This document shows, one piece after another, positions 1 through 8,671 of a DNA stretch of 64,000 nucleotides. The first letter of the stretch is position 1. Every line of letters starts with the position of its first letter. Both the position numbers and the translations under genes were made by a program. The notes below the pieces were generated by a model. It had not been told where the DNA came from. It ran no database searches and was given only the letters and a program-made list of their open reading frames with translations. Source of the stretch: Pirellulaceae bacterium (GTDB taxonomy: Bacteria > Planctomycetota > Planctomycetia > Pirellulales > Pirellulaceae). The stretch spans positions 1 through 64,000 of the forward strand of contig JADYZV010000101.1 in assembly GCA_020852965.1 (NCBI GenBank), in the 5' to 3' direction.

Positions 1-121
1 CACTCAGAAACTGATCCATGGTTCCTAAAATGACCGTTTTAAAAAATCAACCGAAAGTTGACCGTGGAGCGTTCGCAAATATTTTTTTTATTCTCAACTC
101 TTGATTTCCACATGGCAGTCT

Positions 122-150
122 CCAAAGATCCTCTCGCGCACAGTCACAGG
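122..150. repeat. Direct repeat, left flank of the Y1 transposase gene
   Basis: The sequence reads CCAAAGATCCTCTCGCG then CACAGTCACAGG. A closely similar stretch lies on the other side of the transposase gene at 982-1011 in the same orientation. Flanking placement suggests a transposase-associated repeat or target, which is inference. Confidence 0.5.
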
Positions 151-159
151 GACATTGCG

Positions 160-786
160 TCAATGATAGGTAATCCAAGCGTGCTTTTCGATGCCAGCAA
201 AGGGCGTTACCCAGTACCAGTCTTGTGGAGCTGCACCCTCGCGCTGAGGATTTTCGCGAACATAGTGTATCGCGTTGTCGATCGCCTGCTCTGAATCCAA
301 ATAGACCTTCCATTGGTTCTCGGCCCACATGTGAGGCATGCGTTTACCTTGTCGCTTGCAATTGGCATGTGGATGAATGCCTACTCGCTGCAGCTCTCTG
401 GTGGCAGCGCCTTTCAATTGGTTCGCAATCTTTTCGACTTCAAACACATGTCGAGCAATAACTAAATGGGTATGTTCTGGGAGTATGGCGCAAGCCCAAA
501 CCGTATAGTTGCTGCGTTTAATGCGCTGCGCAAACCCAGCAGCAATATGCAGGATCTGCTCATCTGTAAAATGGACGGGCGGATAGACCAGTGCGCGACG
601 CGCTTGCTCACGTTGTCGTTGCTCCTCTACCGTCAATTCGTCTAACGTTCGCCGTTCCAACGACTTCGTCGATGGTCCGAACCGTAGCAATTCCCACTTT
701 CGTACCATATCAGACCAAGACCCACGCGGATCGTTTGGGAGCCAGAAACCATATGCCGGGATGATGACGTGATAGCCGTGAATCAT
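160..786 (-). CDS. REP-associated (Y1/IS200-like) tyrosine transposase
   Basis: This is a Y1/HUH-type transposase of the RAYT kind. That family nicks and rejoins single-stranded DNA at palindromic repeats and is usually a single-copy domesticated gene rather than an IS. The opening MIHGYHVIIPAYGFWLPND and the metal-binding motif EHTHLVIA (H-x-H preceded by E) near the middle are family hallmarks. The C-terminal part contains the conserved W..YL and AI.YVRENP stretch that follows the catalytic Tyr region. The start at 786 is preferred over an upstream in-frame ATG at 852, because AGGAGG (reverse strand, 794-799) sits at good spacing before it and homology begins there. It appears intact at about 208 residues. 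The two flanks carry related direct repeats. A different, broken RAYT lies at 26.3-26.9 kb. Activity is not shown by the sequence. Confidence 0.85.
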   Translation of the reverse strand: MIHGYHVIIPAYGFWLPNDPRGSWSDMVRKWELLRFGPSTKSLERRTLDELTVEEQRQREQARRALVYPPVHFTDEQILHIAAGFAQRIKRSNYTVWACAILPEHTHLVIARHVFEVEKIANQLKGAATRELQRVGIHPHANCKRQGKRMPHMWAENQWKVYLDSEQAIDNAIHYVRENPQREGAAPQDWYWVTPFAGIEKHAWITYH

Positions 787-852
787 CGAAAGCTCCTCCT
801 GTAATATTGAAGACATCGTATAACGCCGAGCCGTAGCAGACCGCAGGTGCAC

Positions 853-1273
853 GAGGTGAACTAGTCAACATGCGAGTCTCTGATGCACCCGGACGCATGT
901 CAACTGGTAGTTGCGGTCTGCGCAGGCGACGGCAGCTACGCCAGCCAACAGCTACAATCACATGCGGCTGCCAACCTCACTCCATAGATCCTCTCGCGCG
1001 CAGTCTCGTGGCTAGGTGCGATCGCCTCCGCTCCTGCCTGCGCCTACTTGGCCGGTACTCTCGCGCTGATCCTATCGCAGGCGCATCGAGCCAATACTCC
1101 GTAGTACACATCTCTCCCGCTCTACCGGCCAATCCGGCTAGGCGTTAAACGTTTTATCTGCTCAACGAAAAAATCCCTGACTACGAGACATAGTCCTGGT
1201 AACTGCAGGGCATTGCTCATTGATCGTTTTATATTGAATGCATATCCGCTTTGGTCGTAATTTCAAAGTTCAC
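853..1273. other. Intergenic region without a convincing gene
   Basis: About 420 bases between the transposase and the kinase. It holds the right-flank direct repeat at 982-1011 and short imperfect palindromic stretches such as TCTCGCGCTGATCC near 1058. Open frames here lack ribosome binding sites and recognisable motifs. I see no RNA gene. Confidence 0.5.
982..1011. repeat. Direct repeat, right flank of the Y1 transposase gene
   Basis: CCATAGATCCTCTCGCG then CGCAGTCTCGTGG matches the copy at 122-150 at most positions, in the same orientation. The pair brackets the transposase gene about 860 bases apart. Confidence 0.5.
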
Positions 1274-4090
1274 TTAAGTTGCGGGCGGAGCCTGCGATTC
1301 TACTTTCAGTCGTACGATGACTGCATTGATCCCATCGACCCGTTCAAGCTTTTCGTCGAGCACTGGGCGGTCGTCGGGATCGCTGGTGTGACAGTCGGTC
1401 AAGCGATAGCTTCCAGGCGAGAGAAACAGTATGGCACTCTGGCTAGCTTCCACTTTGCCGCCGAGCGTCTGCAGCGTGAGCTGCGCATCGCACGTGGCGG
1501 CAAAGGCTAGCTTGTGCCTGCGAGCCAACAGAATCCCAGTGGTCGTCCGCTGGATATCGGTGTGCTCGAGCCGCGCGGCTCCCGAGAGAACGAGGATGCC
1601 AACCTGGTTGTTATGAATTTGGCAGCTCTTGGCAACCAGCGCGTCGTCCAGACCATCGACGACTATCCCAGCGGCTTGGTTGGATGAAACGACACAACGT
1701 TGCAATACAGCGCGACTTCCCTCGAGCAATAATCCCGCCACTTCGCAATTGCGAATCTGCGAAGCGTTGAGTTCCAGGTAGGAATTGTCGAGTAGTCGAA
1801 TCCCCATGTCCGAGCAACCATCGATGGTCAGGGAAGTAGCGATTGCACTGGATTGACTCAGTACCAGTGGAACGCGCGCGCCGTCGATCTGACACGACTG
1901 TAGCACGATCGGAGCGCTCGTATTCCCCAAGCCTTTAATCATTAGTCCCTTGCCATTCGCATTGCCAAGATCGTCGATTTGGCAATTCTTGATCGCTCCG
2001 CCACAACCGGTCAGTTCCATGGCCGTGTTACAGTTTTTGAACAGCGCGCGCCCGTCACCACCAATTTGCAACTCCTGGCAGGTCGTGGCAATAATTGCGC
2101 GTTCCAAATTCTCAAACTGGCAATTGTCAATCGTCACCACATCTCGTGTGTGGCTCCACTCGATACCGACAGCAGAACTTCCGGTGAAGCTGCAGTCCGA
2201 AACAGTGCCACCCGACTGCTCAATTTGCATGCCAGCTAAAAACTTGGTTTGGCTCGCTTCGTCCAAGCCGATATGGAATCGTGATTTAGCTACTTCAATG
2301 TGCTCGGCAAGCTTTGAATAGATGGCGGGATGTAGGGTGTTGTAGAAGTCGCAGTTGGTGGCAATCAAACTCGATTCGGCTTGCAATCTTACGCAATCGA
2401 ATTCGTTGGCCGAAACCGAACAATCCTCGAGCAAAACGGCTCCTTCGGTTACATCGATTGCATTCCAGATGCCAGTGGTGGTTTCATCGACGGCGACCGA
2501 CAAACCGTAGAGGGCCAGTTGTCCACCGATGTCGACTTGGAAGGCAGGGCCGTCGCTACCGACGATTTGAATTTGATCGCGTGGACCACGTCCTCGAAGC
2601 GTAATTTTGTGTTTCAGCACCAGCGACTCGTGATACAAACCCGGCTCGATGAAGATGCTGGTCACACTATTGGCGGCGTCGAGCGCGGCCTGGATGGTGC
2701 GATGCGTGCCGTGCCCGGTTGGTGAAACCACGAATTCGTCAACGGCTGGGCCCTGGCGAAAGAAGGCGACGATGATCAGTAGAGCTACGGCCCCCAGACC
2801 CCACGCAGCCATAGCGTTTCGCCGTATCTTTCGCCATCTAGCGATATCCTCGGTTGATGTTTTACGACCGCTGGAGAGTGTACTTCCCAGGTACTTCTGC
2901 AGTAGTGCGTTGTGCTTTTCTAAGCTTGGTTCCAGGCTGCGGCTGAGCCGATCCAAATCCTGCGCCATTTCCAGCGCGCTGTTGTACCGCTCGGAAATAG
3001 ACTTGGCACAGCATTTTCGAAAGATGGTATCCCACTCGCTGCCGAGCGTTGGCTGTCGCTGAGCGATCGGGCGCGGTTCAAGGTTTAGTATCTTATCATG
3101 CAAATCCGTGGTGTTGTCGCTTTGGAAGGGGAGCCTGCCGGTCAGGCACTGGTAGAGCATGACGCCCAAGGCCCAGATGTCACAGCGTCCATCGAGCCAC
3201 TCGGCCTTCCCCATGATCTGTTCGGGAGACATGAAGCAGGGTGTTCCGGCCACGCTGGCTTGAGGCAGTTTGGGATCGTCCTCCGCTAGAGACAAACCAA
3301 AATCGGCAATCCAGGGATAACCTTGTTTGTCGATCAAGATATTCTCGGGCTTCAAATCGCGATGGACGAGCGCTTGAGCGTGGGCTGCCGCTACAGCTTG
3401 GCAGATACGTGTGAACAGCTCTATCGTTTGGCTAGGGGAAAGGACACCACCGAATTTAAGGATTTCATGCAGAGACTTCCCATCAATGAGCTTTTGAACG
3501 ACAAACGGAGTTCCTTCGTGCGTTTCACCGACGTAGTAGATCGGAACGATCCCTGCAGCTTCGACGCGCGAAGCATTTCGAGCTTCGGCGACGTATCTTT
3601 GTCGCTCCCGCAGTCCGTCGATGAGCGGAAACTTGATAGCCACTTCGCGCTGGAGATTTTCATCCAGCGCGCGAAACACGACGCCAAAACCACCTTTCCC
3701 CTGCTGGGCTACGTAGCGGAAGCCAGGCACATCGGGCATCTGATGGGGCAATCCCAATGTGGCCCGACGCTCCGCGTCGGAAGATCCATACTGTTCTGAA
3801 TGGCTACCGCTGGAGGGAGTATCAATCACCGCGACGCTGTTCTTGACCGTTCCTTCCGTCTGAGACACTAGTTTTGAAATCCAAGGGGCGACCTGGGCCG
3901 GAACGGGGTCTTCGAGCATCCAGGAGGTTCTGCTCAACACTTCGATTCGTTGCTGCAGGTAGTGTCGCCACGGCCCAACATCGGCCAAAAGTATGGCGGC
4001 GTCGATTTCCTCACCGCGCTGGCGAGCCAATTCCCAATCGACGAGCCGCTCATCGATATCTTCTTGGCTCATAGGATCTTCACGGCGCAT
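1274..4090 (-). CDS. Membrane Ser/Thr protein kinase with beta-helix C-terminus
   Basis: This is a Hanks-type kinase. Its domain spans roughly residues 124-385: glycine loop GKGGFG (131-136), ATP-binding Lys153 in VAIKFP, catalytic loop HRDLKPEN with Asp245, DFG at 263-265, and GTPCFMSPEQ in the activation segment. One membrane segment (about 427-444) follows. The remaining ~490 residues are short repeating units rich in 'DCS', 'NCQ' and 'SCQI' turns, typical of a right-handed parallel beta-helix (pectate-lyase-like), presumably outside the membrane. The linker before the kinase domain contains DAERRATL (105-112), which is an in-frame translation of the dispersed palindromic repeat at 3756-3780. 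The gene lies 15 bases downstream of a sigma factor gene and is probably co-transcribed, an arrangement common in planctomycetes. A second ATG at 4072 is an alternative start. The ligand of the beta-helix is unknown. Confidence 0.9.
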   Translation of the reverse strand: MRREDPMSQEDIDERLVDWELARQRGEEIDAAILLADVGPWRHYLQQRIEVLSRTSWMLEDPVPAQVAPWISKLVSQTEGTVKNSVAVIDTPSSGSHSEQYGSSDAERRATLGLPHQMPDVPGFRYVAQQGKGGFGVVFRALDENLQREVAIKFPLIDGLRERQRYVAEARNASRVEAAGIVPIYYVGETHEGTPFVVQKLIDGKSLHEILKFGGVLSPSQTIELFTRICQAVAAAHAQALVHRDLKPENILIDKQGYPWIADFGLSLAEDDPKLPQASVAGTPCFMSPEQIMGKAEWLDGRCDIWALGVMLYQCLTGRLPFQSDNTTDLHDKILNLEPRPIAQRQPTLGSEWDTIFRKCCAKSISERYNSALEMAQDLDRLSRSLEPSLEKHNALLQKYLGSTLSSGRKTSTEDIARWRKIRRNAMAAWGLGAVALLIIVAFFRQGPAVDEFVVSPTGHGTHRTIQAALDAANSVTSIFIEPGLYHESLVLKHKITLRGRGPRDQIQIVGSDGPAFQVDIGGQLALYGLSVAVDETTTGIWNAIDVTEGAVLLEDCSVSANEFDCVRLQAESSLIATNCDFYNTLHPAIYSKLAEHIEVAKSRFHIGLDEASQTKFLAGMQIEQSGGTVSDCSFTGSSAVGIEWSHTRDVVTIDNCQFENLERAIIATTCQELQIGGDGRALFKNCNTAMELTGCGGAIKNCQIDDLGNANGKGLMIKGLGNTSAPIVLQSCQIDGARVPLVLSQSSAIATSLTIDGCSDMGIRLLDNSYLELNASQIRNCEVAGLLLEGSRAVLQRCVVSSNQAAGIVVDGLDDALVAKSCQIHNNQVGILVLSGAARLEHTDIQRTTTGILLARRHKLAFAATCDAQLTLQTLGGKVEASQSAILFLSPGSYRLTDCHTSDPDDRPVLDEKLERVDGINAVIVRLKVESQAPPAT
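3756..3780 (-). repeat. REP-like palindrome inside the kinase gene
   Basis: AATGTGGCCCGACGC then TCCGCGTCGG is a full reverse-orientation copy of the dispersed repeat. It lies in frame in the kinase gene and is translated as AERRATLG. Confidence 0.9.
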
Positions 4091-4105
4091 GATGATCGAG
4101 CTTCC

Positions 4106-4780
4106 TCAAGAAAACGTTTCGTGATCCGCTAACCAACCCGAAAGCAATGTTCGCGCGCTAATCAATCTCCGAATAACAGTCCGCTCCGACAGGCCCAATA
4201 ATTCACCTATCTGTCGTTGTGTTAATCCAGCATACCACTTGAGGCTGAAAGTTTCCCGTTCGAGGGCCGGCAAGCGATCGATGGCTTCATGGAAGGCTGT
4301 CCAATCGTCGAGAGCTAGAATTGGTTTGTCGAATCGCAAATTCCCTGCGGCGGCATGGCTATCCAGTTTGTCGGCAGCAGTCGAATCGTGCTTTGTCCCC
4401 AAGCCGTAAACGCCGTTATAGTGCCGCGACAGATCGATCAACGTTCGTCGCAGTTGAGTCATGGCCAAACCGAAAAAAGCAGCCACCGATTGCGGTCGGA
4501 CTTCACGCAGCGACCGGTTCAAACGCAGCAAGACCTCTTGCAGCACATCGTCGGTCTGTTCCCACCGTCTGACTTGCGGGTAAGTTGCCAGCATACGATG
4601 GGTAATCGCGCACAGGCGGCTGGAAACGTGGTGTATCAGGGCATCAAAGGCTTCTGGGTCGTTCCCCTGCGCCAATTCAACGAGTCGCTGAGTGTCCTGC
4701 GTTTCAGAATAGGGCAAATGAACCTGGCTCACACTATCAGATTGGATCGAATCGCGGTTGGTAGCAGAGTTCTCGGCCAT
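4106..4780 (-). CDS. ECF-type RNA polymerase sigma factor
   Basis: This is a sigma-70 family protein with only regions 2 and 4, as in ECF factors. Region 2 is seen in FDALIHHVSSRLCAITH...WEQTDDVLQEVLLRL. Region 4 has LPALERETFSLKWYAGLT followed by the helix-turn-helix QRQIGELLGLSERTVIRRL. At 224 residues, with a charged N-terminal extension and a linker between the regions, it resembles the planctomycete sigma factors coupled to Ser/Thr kinases. The downstream kinase gene begins 15 bases after the stop. The inferred circuit is that the kinase senses a signal and controls this factor by phosphorylation, which other planctomycete ECF/STK pairs suggest but this sequence does not prove. No strong Shine-Dalgarno precedes the ATG at 4780. 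Confidence 0.88.
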   Translation of the reverse strand: MAENSATNRDSIQSDSVSQVHLPYSETQDTQRLVELAQGNDPEAFDALIHHVSSRLCAITHRMLATYPQVRRWEQTDDVLQEVLLRLNRSLREVRPQSVAAFFGLAMTQLRRTLIDLSRHYNGVYGLGTKHDSTAADKLDSHAAAGNLRFDKPILALDDWTAFHEAIDRLPALERETFSLKWYAGLTQRQIGELLGLSERTVIRRLISARTLLSGWLADHETFS

Positions 4781-5361
4781 GACTTTACTTTTCGATTAGC
4801 GTTCAGTGTAGAACACCTCTTGGTACACTTCAAGACTCCCCCCGCTTGTCTCCTGAACCATAGCAATTCTCCAACCGAGTAGCGAAGCTGGGCGGTCAGT
4901 GAGAAGTACCCCGATTCGTGGCAATTCTAGATTTTCTTGTCAGGTTGGCGGCGGCGTTTACGCTTTAACTTATGGAGGCACGTTGCTGTTACTTTTGATA
5001 CTCACCGCACGATGGCAGCGTGTCCTCCTTTTTACCTGAGATCATAGCGACAATCTCACGGGCTGGCGGCTAGGTAGCGAGCAAGAGCTACGCTCGGATT
5101 ATTCATGAGCTTGCAATAAAACGCAGTAAACGATGATAGCGAATGGGTTTACGTTATCGGAACAAACAACAGTCTGCCATGGAATCGTAACCCGCAGCGT
5201 CAGCAAGGACGTTTGAGACTGAATCGAATCTAAAGAATGTGATTTACCTCGGTCTTACGCGCTCCGTATGCAGTCGGGTCAAACGTCCTTGCTGACGCTG
5301 CGGGTTATGAATAATCCGGGTTAAACGGCACTGAGGTGATACGAAGAGTATCGCCTGCCAG
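4781..5361. other. Intergenic region with an inverted-repeat element
   Basis: About 580 bases without a credible gene. It includes the long inverted repeat at 5188-5307. The part near 4800-4900 is the upstream region of the sigma/kinase operon; I could not place a clear promoter there. Confidence 0.5.
5188..5307. repeat. MITE-like element with 29-bp perfect inverted repeats
   Basis: The arms are 5188-5216 (TAACCCGCAGCGTCAGCAAG then GACGTTTGA) and 5279-5307, its exact reverse complement, around a 62-base centre. There is no ORF inside. It could be a non-autonomous mobile element or a REP-type palindrome. It lies between two genes read on the same strand. Confidence 0.8.
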
Positions 5362-6597
5362 CTAATTTACAGCGATCAGTTTTCTCAATTGTTCGTATGA
5401 TTCGGATAGCCAACTGGCGGCTTGATCTATTTCCGTCTGCGTATTGAAGCGACCGATGCCGAATCGCAGGCTGCTGCGAGCTTCCTCTTCGCTCATTCCT
5501 ATGGCCTGCAAGACATGGCTGGGGCCGGGGTTGGCGCTGGTACAAGCGCTGCCACTGCTTACCGCCAAGTCGGGCAGAGCCAACATTAAACTCTGTCCTT
5601 CAACGGGATAGAAACAACAGTTTAGATTACCTGGTAAGCGAAGTAGTTGATCGTGTTTTAATTCGACGCTTTCCAAATTCCCAGTTCCGCTAATGCCACG
5701 GAAAGCACTGATCATGGGGCCGTTTAGTCGCATGTTGGGGCAATGGCTTTTTAGGGATTTCAGCAAGCGATCGCGTAACTTCGCGATGCGAATTTGGTCT
5801 TCATCGAGCGACTGCAAGCAGGAGGCCAAGGCCGCGTGCATGCCCACGATACCGGCTGTGTTGAGCGTGCCGGAGCGAAAGTTATGCTGCTGTCCTCCAC
5901 CCACGATCTGCGCTTGCATTTTAACACGCCGACTTCGCCTACGCACAAATAGACCGCCAACTCCCTTGGGGCCGTAGAATTTGTGGGCCGAAAAGCTGAG
6001 TAGGTCCACATCGAGCGCGTCGACATCGACCGCCATGCGCCCAACTGCTTGGGTGGCGTCGGTATGCAGCAGACAGCCTGTCGCTCGGCAAAGCTCAGCG
6101 ATCTGGGGCAGCGGCTGCAGGGCACCGATTTCATTGTTGGCCAGCATGACGCTCACCAGTGCCGTGCGGTCATCCACGGCAGAAGCCAACGCATCCATGT
6201 CGATTAGGCCGGCTGTGGACATGGAGCGGTCGGTAACGGGAACCAATTCAATTTCAAAACCGTGTTGCTTGAGCCGTGATAGGGGATCGAGCACCGCTTT
6301 GTGCTCGGTCACGACCGAGACGACTTTGCGGCGTGTCTGCCGTGGGTGCAAGCAAGCTCCGAGCAGCGCCAGGTTATTGCTCTCGGTTGCACCGCTGGTA
6401 ATCACGAGCTCGTCGTCGGCAGCACCGATCATGCGAGCCACGTCGGTGATAGCTGCGTCGATTTGAGCAGCCACGGCCCTTCCGGCTGCATGCGTTATGC
6501 TCCCCGCATTGGCAAACTGTTCGCCGAGCATTGGCAACATGGCTGACAGTGCGGCGGGATCGAGCGGTGTGGTAGCGTGATTGTCGAGGTAAATCAT
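5362..6597 (-). CDS. Cysteine desulfurase (NifS/IscS family)
   Basis: A PLP-dependent class V aminotransferase-fold enzyme that takes sulfur from cysteine as an enzyme persulfide for Fe-S cluster or thio-nucleoside synthesis. The N-terminus MIYLDNHATTPLDP is diagnostic. The PLP lysine is in SFSAHKFYGPKG (Lys206). The pocket residues HTDATQAVG and the flexible-loop cysteine in SSGSACTSANPGPS (Cys352) are present. The C-terminal RFGIGRFNT matches the substrate-binding arginine stretch. At 411 residues it is slightly longer than IscS. No IscU or IscR gene is adjacent, so NifS versus IscS cannot be assigned. The NUDIX-like gene and queA lie upstream on the same strand, and a link to tRNA modification is possible but unproven. 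Confidence 0.93.
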   Translation of the reverse strand: MIYLDNHATTPLDPAALSAMLPMLGEQFANAGSITHAAGRAVAAQIDAAITDVARMIGAADDELVITSGATESNNLALLGACLHPRQTRRKVVSVVTEHKAVLDPLSRLKQHGFEIELVPVTDRSMSTAGLIDMDALASAVDDRTALVSVMLANNEIGALQPLPQIAELCRATGCLLHTDATQAVGRMAVDVDALDVDLLSFSAHKFYGPKGVGGLFVRRRSRRVKMQAQIVGGGQQHNFRSGTLNTAGIVGMHAALASCLQSLDEDQIRIAKLRDRLLKSLKSHCPNMRLNGPMISAFRGISGTGNLESVELKHDQLLRLPGNLNCCFYPVEGQSLMLALPDLAVSSGSACTSANPGPSHVLQAIGMSEEEARSSLRFGIGRFNTQTEIDQAASWLSESYEQLRKLIAVN

Positions 6598-6629
6598 TCG
6601 TACCCGTTCACGAGTAAGTGCTTTTACTA

Positions 6630-6657
6630 ACCACGAAATATGCGAAGGACACGAAGA
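6630..6657. repeat. CACGAA-rich dispersed repeat, copy 1
   Basis: ACCACGAAATATGCGAAGG then ACACGAAGA. A near-identical 28-base stretch occurs at 13293-13320. It lies in the intergenic region upstream of the cysteine desulfurase. Confidence 0.6.
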
Positions 6658-6761
6658 ATTGGGATACTACTTACTGTTTGCCACCATCCAAGTATTTCCT
6701 AAGTATTTCGTGACCGGTTACGCTCATCCTTCCTCAATCAATGATAGACAGAATTGGCGGA

Positions 6762-7361
6762 TCAAAACAAATGGCTCAGGCACAGTTGTGACCAGGTTTC
6801 AAAGCTGTCGAGCTGTTGCTTGAGTTGCTCGACGGGAGCAAAACCGCTGTCGACCAGATCGTCCTCGCGAGCGCGGGCAGCCGGCTGGTTCAACTTGAGC
6901 AAGTGAACCACGCCCAAGTGAACGCGTCCGACTGGCGAGGTGTCATCGTAAATGAATCCGACTAGCTCTTCACTATAATCGCTTTCCAAGATCATTTCTT
7001 CGGATAGCTCGCGTTGCATACCTGACCGATACAGATCATCCCCTTGAGCGTCTTCGCGCGAGATATGCCCCCCGATGCCGACGCTGCGCTTAGCGTGCAG
7101 ACGTTTTTCTCCTTGCCCCGAGCCGCGAGTGTAGTGGAACAAACTCGACTGGCCGCCCGTGTCCGCTTGAAGAATTGCGTAGGGGATGAGCTGTTTGAAC
7201 GTCGGGTCGTCTTCGACGGTGCTACGTGGTCGGAATTCCATGTAGTCCGGATTGAGCAGAGATTCCAGAGCATCGGAGCAAAAGGGACGGAAGCCACTAA
7301 ATGTTCCCAGTAGCGCCAGGCGGCTTTCGGGGATGACGAGCACGTGTTCTTCAGTGGTCAA
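6762..7361 (-). CDS. NUDIX-like phosphohydrolase
   Basis: A protein of 199 residues with a probable NUDIX box. GIGGHISREDAQ is followed by RSGMQRELSEEMIL, matching the G...RE..EE core of the family that hydrolyses nucleoside diphosphates linked to another moiety. The N-terminal half (FRPRSTVEDDPTFKQLIPY) resembles the predicted MutT-like phosphoesterase group (COG4112-like), which is unusual in having a long loop in the box. The substrate is unknown. It lies 80 bases downstream of queA on the same strand and could be co-transcribed with it. The start at 7361 gives MTTEEHVLVIPES; a GGAG-type element (GGAGACTCTACTTG) precedes it. Confidence 0.75.
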   Translation of the reverse strand: MTTEEHVLVIPESRLALLGTFSGFRPFCSDALESLLNPDYMEFRPRSTVEDDPTFKQLIPYAILQADTGGQSSLFHYTRGSGQGEKRLHAKRSVGIGGHISREDAQGDDLYRSGMQRELSEEMILESDYSEELVGFIYDDTSPVGRVHLGVVHLLKLNQPAARAREDDLVDSGFAPVEQLKQQLDSFETWSQLCLSHLF

Positions 7362-7407
7362 GTAGAGTCTCCTGTAGTCATGTCAGTTTCAGTTTCGTTA
7401 ACCATGG

Positions 7408-7431
7408 ACCGGCGGAGCGATCCACGACTAA
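7408..7431. repeat. Degenerate copy of the CGGCGGAGCGAT repeat family
   Basis: ACCGGCGGAGCGATCC then ACGACTAA resembles the family at 34475-34621 (GGCGGAGCGATCAGCGACTA). It sits between queA and the NUDIX-like gene. Confidence 0.5.
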
Positions 7432-7441
7432 ATTGATTGGG

Positions 7442-8530
7442 CTAGACGATCAGCATGCAGTCGCCGTAGCTATAAAAGCGGTAGCGTTGTTCGATGGCTT
7501 CCTGGTAGGCTTGCATTATCAGCTCTCGACCTGCCAGCGCGGCTACCAATACCAACAGAGTACTTTTGGGTAAATGGAAATTGGTCATCAGCCCATCGAT
7601 GGCAAGGAATTCGTAGGAGGGCTTGATGAAAATGTCGGTTTCACCCTGCCAAGCGTTTAGGGCTTGAGCGGTCTCCTGCGCGGCGGCTTCAAGCACGCGA
7701 GCTGACGTGGTACCGACGGCGATAATGCGTCCCCCCTGCTCACGGCAGTGACGCAGCTTTTCAGCGGACGACTCGGGCAGTTCAGCGCATTCGCTGTGCA
7801 TCTTATGATCGCTCAATCGCTCGCAGGCGATCGGTCGAAAGGTCCCCAAGCCTACATGCAAGGTCACGGCGGCGGTCACCGTCCCCTTTTTTTGTAGATG
7901 CCGAATTAAATCGGTGGTAAAGTGCAGACCGGCAGTCGGTGCGGCTACCGATCCGGGCTCTCGCGCATAGACCGTCTGGTAGGTTGTCACATCTTGGTCA
8001 ACCATCTGTCCTTCACGAATATAGGGTGGTAGTGGCACGCGTCCAAAACGCTCGAGCAACGCTTGCGACGTGGTCGGCTCGTCAATAGGGCGCACGGCTA
8101 GATGTCCGTCGTCGAGTCGAGCGACTACATGGAGCGCGAGTACGTCGCGGCCATCCTTGTCGCGAAGCGTAAGCGTTTCTCCAGCGGTTAGATGCCCACG
8201 CGTCTTACTGAGGACTTCCCAAACGCCGCTCGGGTCTTCGCGAAGGTAAAGCCCTTCCCATTTGCCACCCGTCGAGGTGCGAAAGCCGACCAGCCGGGCG
8301 GGGATGACTTTGGTATTGTTGAGCACCAGCGCGTCGCCCGGCTCGATCAGGTCGGGCAGATCGCGGACATAGTGATGCGAGATTTGTTGTGTACTGCGAT
8401 CGATCCGCATCAAGCGTGCATCGATGCGATGGTCTAGTGGATATTGCGCGATCAGTTCGCGCGGCAACTGGTAGTTGTACAATTCCAGTTTATCTTGATC
8501 GATGTCCACATCGCGCATGAATGACTCCAT
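7442..8530 (-). CDS. queA: S-adenosylmethionine:tRNA ribosyltransferase-isomerase
   Basis: QueA transfers and isomerises the ribosyl part of S-adenosylmethionine onto 7-aminomethyl-7-deazaguanine in tRNA to make epoxyqueuosine. Family signatures are DYxLPRELIAQYP near the start (YNYQLPRELIAQYPLDHR), DALVLNNTKVIPARL, GSVAAPTAGLHFT, HVGLGTFRPI and NFHLPKSTLLVLVAALAG. The length matches the family. The frame is open up to 8587, but homology begins near MRDVDIDQDKLEL. The ATG at 8530, preceded by GAGGGAGG 14 bases upstream, or the ATG at 8518 is therefore the likely start. A divergent glycosyltransferase gene begins 142 bases away. No other queuosine gene is in the window. Confidence 0.95.
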   Translation of the reverse strand: MESFMRDVDIDQDKLELYNYQLPRELIAQYPLDHRIDARLMRIDRSTQQISHHYVRDLPDLIEPGDALVLNNTKVIPARLVGFRTSTGGKWEGLYLREDPSGVWEVLSKTRGHLTAGETLTLRDKDGRDVLALHVVARLDDGHLAVRPIDEPTTSQALLERFGRVPLPPYIREGQMVDQDVTTYQTVYAREPGSVAAPTAGLHFTTDLIRHLQKKGTVTAAVTLHVGLGTFRPIACERLSDHKMHSECAELPESSAEKLRHCREQGGRIIAVGTTSARVLEAAAQETAQALNAWQGETDIFIKPSYEFLAIDGLMTNFHLPKSTLLVLVAALAGRELIMQAYQEAIEQRYRFYSYGDCMLIV

Positions 8531-8671
8531 TGTAGAAAACAAAACCTCCCTCTGCGTTCGTGTCAGGCAAACTAAGATAACAAACACGGTAGAATGCGAA
8601 ACGGCACCTAGCCGAAGTCTCCAAGCAGAACGCCACTGAGCTCAATAAATTCTTGCGAAAAAAATTTCCTG

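Noticed and set aside
870-1148. A 92-residue frame between transposase and kinase genes
   Set aside because: Arg/Ser/Cys-rich composition, no motif, no ribosome binding site; it spans the flanking direct repeat.
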